A stretch of 5,772 nt of DNA from Chitinophagaceae bacterium (GTDB lineage: Bacteria; Bacteroidota; Bacteroidia; Chitinophagales; Chitinophagaceae), in the NCBI GenBank assembly GCA_947459455.1, contig CANHEC010000170.1, forward strand, positions 1 through 5,772. Reading direction: 5' to 3'. The translations under genes were made by a program, and so were the position numbers. A model generated the notes under the pieces. The model had not been told where the DNA came from. It saw only the letters and a list, made by a program, of their open reading frames with translations, and ran no database searches. Shown here piece after piece: positions 1 through 5,772 of the stretch; within the stretch, counting starts at the first letter, position 1, and each line of letters begins with the position of its first letter.

Positions 1-525
1 AAAATGGTGAGCTCGCTGGATGGGCTGGAAGCCATCACCATTGAAGGCCGCGAGTTTGAGGCCTTTACCACCAGTGGTGGCCTGGGCACCATGTGCGAAA
101 CACTCGAGGGCAAAGTAGATACCCTGAACTACAAGACCATTCGCTATCCCGGCCACTGCCGCCTCATGCGCTTTTTCTTGTACGAGCTGCTGATGAAAGA
201 CGACCGCCAGCTGACCGAGCAAATACTCACCAATGCCAAGCCGCCGGTGCGGGAAGACGTGGTGTATGTGTACGCCGTGGTAGAAGGCTGGCAGGGCGAG
301 GCCCTGGCCCGCGAAGAGTTTTACAATGCCTACCATCCCATCAGCATCCAGGGCCGCGAGTGGCGGGCCATCAGCTGGACGACGGCAGCTAGTGTAGCCG
401 CAGTGGTAGAAATGGTAGCCGCCGGCAAACTGCCCTCGCATGGTTTTGTGAAGCAGGAAGACATTCCGCTGGACGACTTTTTGCAAACCCGCCACGGCAG
501 CTTGTATGCCCGCTACCATCCCTAG
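1..525 (+). CDS. Saccharopine dehydrogenase-family protein, C-terminal part (5' end outside window)
   Basis: The frame is open from the first base and ends at TAG 523-525. The visible 174 codons match what I know of the C-terminal substrate-binding domain of saccharopine dehydrogenase / homospermidine synthase-like reductases. Recognisable pieces are FTTSGGLGTMCETL (about codons 22-35), the segment LNYKTIRYPGH (about codons 41-51), and a later AREEFYNAY stretch. Family members use NAD(P) to interconvert saccharopine with aminoadipate semialdehyde plus glutamate in lysine metabolism, or make carboxynorspermidine-type polyamine precursors. The choice between these cannot be made because the N-terminal Rossmann fold lies outside the window. 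The ATG at 4-6 is probably an internal methionine, since the domain is already under way. It is expected to be cytoplasmic. The next gene starts 67 bp downstream on the same strand, but there is no functional link to suggest an operon. Confidence 0.85.
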   Translation, partial: KMVSSLDGLEAITIEGREFEAFTTSGGLGTMCETLEGKVDTLNYKTIRYPGHCRLMRFFLYELLMKDDRQLTEQILTNAKPPVREDVVYVYAVVEGWQGEALAREEFYNAYHPISIQGREWRAISWTTAASVAAVVEMVAAGKLPSHGFVKQEDIPLDDFLQTRHGSLYARYHP

Positions 526-533
526 CGGCAGCG

Positions 534-556
534 CGGCGCCCCGCTTTTGGGCGGCG
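534..556 (+). terminator. Weak GC-rich hairpin after the saccharopine dehydrogenase gene
   Basis: CGCCC at 537-541 can pair with GGGCG at 549-553 around a 7-base loop, with a partial extension (534-535 with 555-556) across one mismatch. It begins 9 bases after the stop codon. There is no T-run behind it, so it is not a classical intrinsic terminator; it may only be a 3'-end structure. Confidence 0.25.
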
Positions 557-592
557 TTGTACTGTTAGTTATTCGGGCTAAAAGAATGCCGC

Positions 593-1774
593 ATGAAAAA
601 GTTGCTGATCACCGGAGGCTGGTGGATGCTGGTGCTGTCCACGGCTATGGGCCAGGTGCCAACAGTACCCGTATTCACCGCCGGTACCGAAGGGCATCAG
701 TCGTATCGCATTCCGGCGGTGCTGGCCTGGCCCGACGGACAGCTGCTGGCATTTGCCGAAGGCCGGGTGCATGGCAGCGCCGATTTTGGCGACATCAACA
801 TTGTGATGAAGCGCAGCAGCGACGGTGGTAAAACCTGGAGCCCGCTGCAGACCGTGGTCGACTACGACCAGCTGCAAGCCGGCAATCCTGCGCCCGTTGT
901 CGATCTCACGGATCCACGCTATCCCGGTGGTCGCCTGTTTTTGTTTTACAATACTGGCAATAACCACGAAAACGAAGTGCGTAATGGCAAAGGCTGGCGG
1001 GAGGTATGGTATAAAGCATCGGTGGATGCGGGCCGCACCTGGAGCGACGCAGTGAATATCACCACCCAGGTACACCGGCCTTTGCAGCTGGCTGCAAAGG
1101 CAGCGTACGCTTTTGCGGAAGATTGGCGCAGCTATGCCAACACGCCGGGGCATGCCACCCAGTTTAGAAGCGGGGTGTACAAGGGGCGCATCTTCGTAGC
1201 AGCCAATCATTCGGCCGGTCCTCCGCAGCCACAGTTTCAGGACTATGCCGCCCACGGCTTTTATACCGATGATCATGGTGAAACCTTTCAGCTGGCGGCC
1301 AGCCTGCCGGTACCCGGCAGCAATGAGGCGACTGCTGCAGTGCTTAGCCATGGTCGGCTGCTGCTGAACAGCCGCAATCAGCGGGGCGATGTGCGGGCAC
1401 GTATTGTAGCCATCAGCAGCACGGGTGGCCAAACCTGGGATACCACCTATTTCGACAAGGCACTGCCCGACCCGGTGTGCCAGGGCAGCCTGCTGGAATT
1501 GTATGACCGTCGCGGTAAGCGCAGCCATCGGCGCCCTGCTGTATTGGCCTTTTGCAATGCGGCCGATACCCTGCGCCGCGATCGGCTGACGCTACGCCTG
1601 AGCTACGATGAGGGGCGTACCTGGCCGGTGAGCCACTTGGTGTACCAGCAGCCTGCACTACCCGATGCCGCCGCGTATTCCGACCTGGTGCCAATCGGTC
1701 GGCGGCAGGTGGGTGTGTTGTTCGAAAAAGATAATTATGCGCAGATCGCCTTTGGCATACTGACCTGGCGCTAA
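593..1774 (+). CDS. Secreted exo-alpha-sialidase (neuraminidase), GH33
   Basis: Hydrolyses terminal alpha-linked sialic acids from glycoconjugates outside the cytoplasm, in the periplasm or at the surface. Residues 1-20 are a Sec signal peptide (MKK, hydrophobic core, then AMGQ). No lipobox is seen. The six-bladed sialidase fold follows. The RIP motif is YRIP (38-41), and five Asp-boxes of the S-x-D-x-G-x-T-W type lie at 75-82, 143-150, 225-232, 275-282 (Asp replaced by Thr277) and 337-344. Aligned from memory with characterised bacterial GH33 enzymes, the arginine triad is R39, R261 (in LLLNSRN) and R329. The acid/base is D64, and the nucleophile pair is Y362 (AAYSDL) with E245 (GSNEAT). All are present, so an active enzyme is expected. 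The length of 393 residues is a single catalytic domain with no extra carbohydrate-binding module. The ATG at 593 gives the signal peptide; no Shine-Dalgarno is visible, only an A-rich AAAAGAA upstream. No transporter, lyase or epimerase for sialic acid use lies beside it. Confidence 0.93.
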   Translation: MKKLLITGGWWMLVLSTAMGQVPTVPVFTAGTEGHQSYRIPAVLAWPDGQLLAFAEGRVHGSADFGDINIVMKRSSDGGKTWSPLQTVVDYDQLQAGNPAPVVDLTDPRYPGGRLFLFYNTGNNHENEVRNGKGWREVWYKASVDAGRTWSDAVNITTQVHRPLQLAAKAAYAFAEDWRSYANTPGHATQFRSGVYKGRIFVAANHSAGPPQPQFQDYAAHGFYTDDHGETFQLAASLPVPGSNEATAAVLSHGRLLLNSRNQRGDVRARIVAISSTGGQTWDTTYFDKALPDPVCQGSLLELYDRRGKRSHRRPAVLAFCNAADTLRRDRLTLRLSYDEGRTWPVSHLVYQQPALPDAAAYSDLVPIGRRQVGVLFEKDNYAQIAFGILTWR

Positions 1775-1777
1775 CAG

Positions 1778-1785
1778 GGCCGGCC
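1778..1785. other. GGCCGGCC palindrome between convergent stops
   Basis: The 13-bp gap between the sialidase stop (TAA, 1772-1774) and the TPR gene stop (read on the minus strand, 1788-1790) contains this 8-bp perfect palindrome. It could form only a minimal stem and has no T-run on either side, so a bidirectional terminator role is speculative. Confidence 0.2.
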
Positions 1786-1787
1786 AA

Positions 1788-1997
1788 CTATTGCAAGCGT
1801 TTGATGGCGGCATTTATTTTTTCAGCCTTGTCCATTTGGCCGGTAAAGCTGTAAATGACGGACAGGGGCCTAAGTGCCTCAATATTGTCGGGCTGGCGCC
1901 GTTGCAGCATTTCAAAATAGGGCAGGGCCGCCTCAAAAGCTGCTTTCACCCGTTTTTCTTCGGCCGCTACATTTTTATTGTACTCTTCGGTGCTCAT
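1788..1997 (-). pseudogene. C-terminal piece of the same TPR gene, behind the in-frame TAG
   Basis: These 69 codons are separated from the upstream part by only TAG and one Gly codon, in the same reading frame with no shift. They encode an amphipathic helical segment (MSTEEYNKNVAAEEKRV) leading into the B helix of a TPR (FEAALPYFEMLQRRQPDN), then one further helix pair (ALRPLSVIYSFTGQ) ending KRLQ-stop. In related exported TPR proteins of this phylum, as I recall them, a charged linker sits between these same two helices. This therefore reads as the natural C-terminus of the gene rather than an independent small gene. The ATG at 1997 could in principle allow re-initiation. It is uncertain whether the stop is a real nonsense mutation, a sequencing error or a readthrough codon. 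Confidence 0.7.
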
Positions 1998-2000
1998 GCC

Positions 2001-2981
2001 CTATAGCCTTTTGCTGATTTCGGCCGCCCGGTTGTAATACAGTGCGCCCAGGTTGTAGAGTGCATCGATGTAATTCGAGTCCAGCTGAAAGGCTTTTTGA
2101 TAGGCCTCCACAGCGGCATCTGTTTGTTGTAGTTTCTCGTGTACCACGCCAAGGTTAAAAAATGTCGATGCATCGGCTGGTCGTTGCCGGGTCATGGCTT
2201 TGGCGCTGGCCAGGGCATCAGCAGGCATCTGGTTTTGCAGGTATAGATCTATCAGGATTCTGTGCAGTGTATTATCGGTGGGTAGTTCGGCAAGTCCTTT
2301 TTTGCAGGTTTCAATGGCTTTGGCGGCGTTTTTTCGCTGCTGGCTCCAGTACAGGGCCAGGCGGCCATACACATCCTGCTTCAGCAGGTGGACGGCTGCT
2401 TCGCGGGTAGCATTGTGCGCCTCGTAGGCGGCCATGGGCAGCGCTGTTAGTTGCGCCGCCAGCTGTTCGTACTGCGGGTATTCCTGAAGGTCCAGGGCCA
2501 GCTCGCTGGCAAAGGAAAGTGCCAACAGATCGGTAGGCTTGACGGCGGCAGCCAACACAAAAGCCTGCAGGGCATGGCGCTTATTGCTGGCCTGGTAGCA
2601 CTGCACGCCAAAGTTCATGGCAAGGTTGTGCAGATCGCTGAGCGACTTCTCGGTATCCTGTCGCACTGTTTTATCATCGGGGTCCACAGTCAGTGCCTTT
2701 CTGTAGGCATCGTGTGCCTGCTGCAGCAGGCCGAGGGTAGATGGCTGCTGGGTAGCGCTGGCGTTAGCAGCCAGCTTTTCGTATATCAGCCCGCGGTAGT
2801 ACCATGTTTTTGGTTTCGTATTGTGCCGCGGGTCTTCTATTGTTTTGTCGATGGCTTCTTTTGCACGGGTCAGGTCGCCACTGTCGAAATGTATTTTGGC
2901 AAGGGCCGGGGTTTGTGCCAGTGCCTGCAGGCTGCCGACCGTAGTAAGGGTGGTCAACAAAGCCATTATGGTTGTCCGCAT
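2001..2981 (-). CDS. Exported TPR-repeat protein, front part up to an in-frame TAG
   Basis: Function is not recognisable beyond a tetratricopeptide-repeat scaffold, which normally mediates protein-protein contacts. Residues 1-22 form a Sec signal peptide with an A-L-A|Q cleavage motif, so the protein should be periplasmic. Helical pairs of TPR type run through most of the rest. The first is around residues 26-72 (ending YYRGLIYEKLAA), others are near 89-101 and 120-150, and the clearest is about residues 270-303 (FFNLGVVHEKLQQTDAAVEAY). The next repeat begins with ALYNLGALYYNRAAE and is cut after ISKRL by TAG at 2001-2003. The same frame continues for 69 more codons and supplies the missing second helix, so the original gene spanned 1788-2981 (about 396 residues). 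It is transcribed divergently from the GIGT-repeat gene. ATG 2981 is chosen because it gives the full signal peptide; an alternative ATG lies five codons later. No Shine-Dalgarno is seen. Confidence 0.75.
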   Translation of the reverse strand: MRTTIMALLTTLTTVGSLQALAQTPALAKIHFDSGDLTRAKEAIDKTIEDPRHNTKPKTWYYRGLIYEKLAANASATQQPSTLGLLQQAHDAYRKALTVDPDDKTVRQDTEKSLSDLHNLAMNFGVQCYQASNKRHALQAFVLAAAVKPTDLLALSFASELALDLQEYPQYEQLAAQLTALPMAAYEAHNATREAAVHLLKQDVYGRLALYWSQQRKNAAKAIETCKKGLAELPTDNTLHRILIDLYLQNQMPADALASAKAMTRQRPADASTFFNLGVVHEKLQQTDAAVEAYQKAFQLDSNYIDALYNLGALYYNRAAEISKRL

Positions 2982-3115
2982 GTTGCACAGTTGGTAGGCT
3001 GTAAATGTAGGTGAATACGAACAGTACGAGTGCCTGCCGGGGCCGCATTACCGTATGCCAGCTGCACCTCAGGATTGGCATGCATGATGGTGCGGCGTAT
3101 TTGTAAGCAGCCGAT

Positions 3116-3127
3116 GCTGGCGCCAGC
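3116..3127. repeat. 12-bp perfect palindrome in the divergent intergenic region
   Basis: GCTGGCGCCAGC reads the same on both strands. It lies about 70 bp upstream of the plus-strand promoter and about 135 bp upstream of the TPR start. It could be an operator for a dimeric regulator, but one occurrence in GC-rich DNA is weak evidence. Confidence 0.25.
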
Positions 3128-3198
3128 TCCAACTCGGGTTGCGCCTGGCATCAACAGTGTAAAACAGCTGGATTAAATAACCGGTAAAACTTTGCTGC

Positions 3199-3228
3199 TT
3201 GCATTTGCCGCTGAAAATGATCACTTTG
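3199..3228 (+). promoter_or_regulatory. Bacteroidota-type promoter for the GIGT-repeat gene
   Basis: TTG at 3199-3201 is followed, after 19 bases, by TCACTTTG at 3221-3228. The known Bacteroidota vegetative consensus is TTG, 17-23 bases, TAnnTTTG, so the -33 box fits and the -7 box matches in all but one defined position. The -7 box ends 19 bases before the ATG at 3248, giving a short leader of roughly a dozen bases, which is usual in this phylum. No Shine-Dalgarno follows. Confidence 0.5.
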
Positions 3229-3247
3229 TGCCAAACACTTTGTTTCC

Positions 3248-4219
3248 ATGAAAAGCACTCTCACTTTTTTACTCGGATTTTGTATGCTGTGCAGCACTGC
3301 CTGAGCGCAGCGGGTAGGTATCGGCACTTCAGCCCCCATTGCAAAACTTTCTATCGACAGCGGCCTCAATATAGACCAGGCCAATGTAAATGGGGTAGTG
3401 CTGGAAAGTGCACTCACTTTTGGCAACAATAAGAAGGTAGGCATTGGCAGCCGCCGCACTGCAGGTACCAACCAGGCTGGCCTCGATTTTTACACACAAG
3501 GTTTCCGTCGGATGGTAATCGATTCCTTTGGCAATGTAGGTATCGGTACCACCACTCCCGATCGGCGCTTGCACGTAGAGGGAACGATCTATTCGGGCAG
3601 TTATATTATTTCGGGCTACGGCATTGCATCCGGTATCGGAAACGTGTTGCCTTCGTACGACATTCATGCCGGCGTCGGCTATTTTGTCAACCGTCTGGCC
3701 ATTGGCATCTTTCCCACTTCTACTTATGCGTTGGATGTGGATGGCGGACCCGTGAGGATGCGCCAGGATGCAAGGATCGACGGTATCCTCAATCCAAATA
3801 ATCCACTCACCATTGGCAATAACCTGACGGTGCAAGGCAGTGTGACCACTACCAGCAATGTAGCAGTAACGGGTAGCCTGACGGCGACGGGAAAAGTGGT
3901 GGTAAACAGCAACGACGGCATTGTGCGCAGCCAAAATGGTACGCAGCTAAAAGTTGTTCGAACGTCTGTAACACTAAGTGGCAGCCTGGCCGCTGGCGGC
4001 TCGGTGGACAGCGGCTCTTTTCTTTATGAAACCTTCGGAAGTGCTCCGCAGGTATACGTGGGTAATATGATCAGTGCTACTAACTCGCAATGGGCGCAGC
4101 TGGAGTTTATCCCCTTCGAGGTAACGGCCAGCAGCTGTAAGTTTCGCGTATTTAACCACGGCAATGATGCCGTATCGGTGCAGGTGCAGTATGCACTGCT
4201 CATCATTGGTGCCGAGTGA
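3248..4219 (+). pseudogene. Exported GIGT-repeat, tail-fibre-like surface protein with in-frame TGA at codon 19
   Basis: From ATG 3248 the frame encodes a signal peptide (MKSTLTFLLGFCMLCSTA), then TGA at 3302-3304, then AQRVGIGTSAP and 300 further open codons to TGA 4217-4219. The stop replaces the middle residue of what would be an A-x-A|Q cleavage site, for example AWAQ from TGG. Counting the stop as residue 19, repeated beta-strand motifs follow: VGIGTSAPIAKLSID (23-37), VGIG (64-67), NVGIGTTTPDRRLHV (96-110) and a degenerate LAIGIFPTSTYALDVDG further on. The middle is Thr/Ser/Val-rich with SVTTTSNVAVTGSLTATG, typical of elongated trimeric fibre or adhesin stalks. The last hundred or so residues form a distinct beta-rich domain ending YALLIIGAE; no S74 autocleavage chaperone domain is seen. 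Related proteins are exported structural or adhesive proteins of unknown exact role. If the TGA is genuine, translation could only restart inside (GTG 3398 or ATG 3512), losing secretion. Confidence 0.65.
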
Positions 4220-4475
4220 GGGCTGCACCTGGTAGTGCAGATAAACGGTAGCTGGATGTTTGCAGGTAGCAGGGGCTGCAGCTAGATACTTCCAGTTTGG
4301 CGGTAGCGGGTTGGTCTGCCAATTGACGGATTTAAAATTCGATTATAGTCAACGGAAAAGGTATTCACGCAGTAGTGGCATTCCTGTTCCGTCAGTTCTG
4401 GTTAAAGATATAAAGCTGATTTGGAAATCTAAAGCTGGTAACATGCACGTCAGCCACCATTGCATGAATACCATG
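4220..4475. other. Non-coding stretch containing a base-composition junction
   Basis: This lies between the convergent ends of the GIGT-repeat gene and the AT-rich right-hand gene. The left part (to about 4318) is GC-rich and carries GGTAGC three times (4247, 4265, 4302). From about 4320 the sequence turns AT-rich and stays so to the window end. A plus-strand frame starting at TTG 4260 crosses both halves and runs into the next gene antisense; it has no recognisable protein and I do not call it. Confidence 0.5.
4223..4240 (+). terminator. Short hairpin right after the GIGT-repeat gene
   Basis: CTGCAC at 4223-4228 and GTGCAG at 4235-4240 form a perfect 6-bp stem with a 6-base loop, starting four bases after the stop codon. 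It is followed by ATAAACGG rather than a T-run, so it is at best a weak or factor-assisted terminator. Confidence 0.35.
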
Positions 4476-4478
4476 TTA
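4439..4478 (-). repeat. Inverted repeat overlapping the stop codon of the AT-rich gene; possible attC-like site
   Basis: TAACATG at 4439-4445 and CATGTTA at 4472-4478 are perfect inverted repeats. A second pair, CATGCA (4442-4447) and TGCATG (4461-4466), is nested in an alternative register. On the minus strand the outer arm reads CCGCTAACATGG and includes the TAA stop of the gene, and the loop contains GCAATGGTGGCTGACGTG. The position at the gene's 3' end, and the GCTAAC...GTTACC ends, recall integron attC sites. However, about 44 bp is shorter than typical, and the right end does not fit GTTRRRY. It could equally be a 3' mRNA hairpin; no T-run follows. Confidence 0.35.
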
Positions 4479-5772
4479 GCGGCTGTTGTCGAGTTTCATC
4501 TGCTTTCTGATATTTTTTCGCCAACCATCCCAATCGCCAGCCTCTTTGATTGATTGCGGCCATTCTGACAAGTCTTTATAAAAGTCGTACACGTCGAATG
4601 CGTCTTCGTTGTTTGACAATACTAAATGTGGTGTCCAAACATTGTATTCTTTTTCTTTCTTAACGACCCATTTCCCATCCTTCTTTTCAGTCATGTAACA
4701 TTGACCATAACAAGCGAAAACGCTTGGATACCACTCGTCAAACAACTTGTAATTTGAATGGTTCCATCGTATCGCTTCGTCAACAATAGCCATCCCAATT
4801 GAATCAAAGGTCAGTTGCTCTTTATCAAAGTTCAAGATGGGCGGTAACGCTTCAATTAATTTCTGTGTATGAGCAGGAAAGTTTTTGCCATATTGGTCGG
4901 AAAGCTTTTGATAAAAGTGTTCTGATTTAACCCCCTTATTTTTGAATTTCTCATATTTAGCTTGGGCGTCTCGAACATCTTGAAGATTGTCATAAATACG
5001 AACTGTCAGGATTTGCATTTTATTTCCTGCTCCGTTTTTCTGATTTACCTCGTCAATCAGGGCATAATAGCCTTTGGGTGATTTGTATAAGTTACCGTAA
5101 AAATTATTGACATATACCTTAGATTCGATTAGAGACAAATTGTGATTTTTTATTAGAACAGGAATGTCTTTTGGATAAACCAGATACCCATCAATTTCAT
5201 AGTCAAACAATGGGTCGCCATTTACAAGTTTCTCCGTCCATTCATCCATCCCTTTGTAGTACTGGCTAAGTATATCGTTATTGTCTGAACATAATCCTTT
5301 CATGTTTTCATATACCGTGGCACTCTTGAAATTAGCTGACTTGTTTAAAAAGAGGATTTGTCCTGTGTTCATCTCGTAAACTTCAAAGTCATAGTGTTCA
5401 GGCATCTCGCTTTTCAGGTCAGGTATCTGTTTGGCTGTTTTAGAAAGTTCAAGACCACTCTGAAAGGAAATTTCAATTTTGTAGGTCACATTCTTTTTAA
5501 GAAAGTCAATATAATTTTTAGCAAATCGGATTTCCTTCAACGTATCAAAGTCTTCCCTGCTTTCTATGACTGCTGCTTGTCTGTCGTAAAATTCAATAAG
5601 CAATCGATTGTCTGTAAGGCGAAAGGTTCGAGACGTCCACTGCTTGCGTAATGTGTTATCCTGTTTTCCGCCTAAATCATTTAAAAGCTTTTGTTTTAAG
5701 GAGTCAGAAACAATATTGACATCAATTTTAGAACCACTAAGGGTTGTAATAGTAATTTTTTGAGCTCTTGTT
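4476..5772 (-). CDS. Large AT-rich protein of unknown function (5' end outside window)
   Basis: The minus-strand frame is open from the right edge (5771) to TAA 4478-4476, giving 431 visible codons. The TTG at 5603 is not the likely start because coding continues upstream without a stop; this upstream part begins TRAQKITITTLSGSK and includes KQWTSRTFRLTDNRLL. I do not recognise a named family. The protein is rich in Lys, Asp, Glu, Asn, Tyr and Trp. It has no membrane segment or visible signal peptide and looks soluble. Distinctive patches are a YYALIDEVNQKNG segment in the middle, then SIGMAIVDEAIRWN, WYPSVFACYGQCYM with two cysteines, and a Trp-rich tail (LSEWPQSIKEAGDWDGWRK). Its AT-rich codon use contrasts strongly with every gene to the left. 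No partner gene is visible. A role such as an immunity or accessory cargo protein is only a guess from its island-like setting. Confidence 0.75.
   Translation of the reverse strand, partial: TRAQKITITTLSGSKIDVNIVSDSLKQKLLNDLGGKQDNTLRKQWTSRTFRLTDNRLLIEFYDRQAAVIESREDFDTLKEIRFAKNYIDFLKKNVTYKIEISFQSGLELSKTAKQIPDLKSEMPEHYDFEVYEMNTGQILFLNKSANFKSATVYENMKGLCSDNNDILSQYYKGMDEWTEKLVNGDPLFDYEIDGYLVYPKDIPVLIKNHNLSLIESKVYVNNFYGNLYKSPKGYYALIDEVNQKNGAGNKMQILTVRIYDNLQDVRDAQAKYEKFKNKGVKSEHFYQKLSDQYGKNFPAHTQKLIEALPPILNFDKEQLTFDSIGMAIVDEAIRWNHSNYKLFDEWYPSVFACYGQCYMTEKKDGKWVVKKEKEYNVWTPHLVLSNNEDAFDVYDFYKDLSEWPQSIKEAGDWDGWRKNIRKQMKLDNSR

Larger units (their letters stand above)
2982..3247. other. Divergent intergenic region
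   Basis: This region of 266 bp separates the start of the TPR gene from the start of the GIGT-repeat gene. Besides the promoter at 3199-3228 it holds a 12-bp perfect palindrome, GCTGGCGCCAGC, at 3116-3127. A short minus-strand frame (2966-3154) shows no recognisable protein features. No RNA gene or riboswitch was recognised. Confidence 0.5.

Noticed and set aside
578..1528. A 316-codon open frame on the minus strand across the sialidase gene
   Set aside because: It is antisense to a gene with unmistakable GH33 motifs. Its translation has no recognisable domain, and long antisense frames are common in GC-rich genes.
3002..3009. TACATTTA on the minus strand, resembling a Bacteroidota -7 box for the TPR gene
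   Set aside because: No TTG -33 element is found at a suitable distance upstream, and the last base departs from the consensus.
2966..3154. A 62-codon minus-strand frame upstream of and overlapping the TPR start
   Set aside because: No recognisable motif, no visible initiation signal, and it would overlap the signal peptide of the TPR gene in another frame.
2001..3304. Genetic-code reassignment of TAG or TGA as an explanation for the in-frame stops
   Set aside because: TAG ends the saccharopine dehydrogenase gene (523-525) and the TPR gene (1788-1790), and TGA ends the GIGT-repeat gene (4217-4219). Trp is encoded by TGG elsewhere, so both codons act as ordinary stops here.
3329..3934. A 201-codon minus-strand frame across the GIGT-repeat gene
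   Set aside because: The plus frame carries the signal peptide, promoter and repeat motifs; the antisense translation shows no family features.
4260..4553. A 97-codon plus-strand frame with a TTG start across the composition junction
   Set aside because: It crosses the GC/AT boundary and runs antisense into the right-hand gene; its middle looks protein-like, but no family is recognised.
1..5772. CRISPR array, tRNA, rRNA, insertion sequence or integrase gene
   Set aside because: No regularly spaced direct repeats, cloverleaf-like segments, rRNA core sequences or transposase/recombinase motifs were seen on either strand.

Overview
The window looks like a chromosomal piece of a Bacteroidota bacterium, probably a Chitinophagaceae-like relative. 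Four things suggest this: starts lacking a Shine-Dalgarno sequence and preceded by A-rich or unremarkable DNA; Sec signal peptides ending in an A-x-A|Q pattern; a GIGTTTP-type exported repeat protein of the kind common in this phylum; and one promoter fitting the Bacteroidota TTG-N19-TAnnTTTG pattern. The assignment is inferred from style, not from a marker gene.

Layout from left to right. (1) 1-525, plus: the C-terminal part of a saccharopine dehydrogenase-family oxidoreductase, cut by the window edge. (2) 593-1774, plus: a complete secreted GH33 exo-alpha-sialidase with YRIP, five Asp-boxes and all expected catalytic residues. (3) 1788-2981, minus: an exported TPR protein that converges on the sialidase with a 13-bp gap. 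It is split by one in-frame TAG at 2001-2003 into a 326-codon front part and a 69-codon tail in the same frame. (4) 2982-3247: a divergent intergenic region holding a good Bacteroidota-type promoter for the next gene. (5) 3248-4219, plus: an exported GIGT-repeat, tail-fibre-like surface protein carrying an in-frame TGA at codon 19, exactly at the signal-peptide cleavage motif. (6) 4220-4475: a non-coding stretch in which base composition changes abruptly, near 4320, from GC-rich to AT-rich. (7) 4476 to the right edge, minus: a long AT-rich gene of unknown function with its 5' end outside the window. Its stop codon lies inside an inverted repeat resembling a recombination site or structured 3' end.

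The genes do not form one pathway. The sialidase (glycan foraging) and the two exported proteins are cell-envelope functions, while the saccharopine dehydrogenase belongs to amino-acid or polyamine metabolism. The most notable points are two clean in-frame nonsense codons in neighbouring divergent genes, and the compositional junction leading into an AT-rich orphan gene with a palindromic 3' end, which looks like acquired DNA. No CRISPR array, rRNA, tRNA, transposase or integrase is visible. I do not see a clearly new multi-gene system; the right-hand gene and its end structure are the best candidate for something undescribed.
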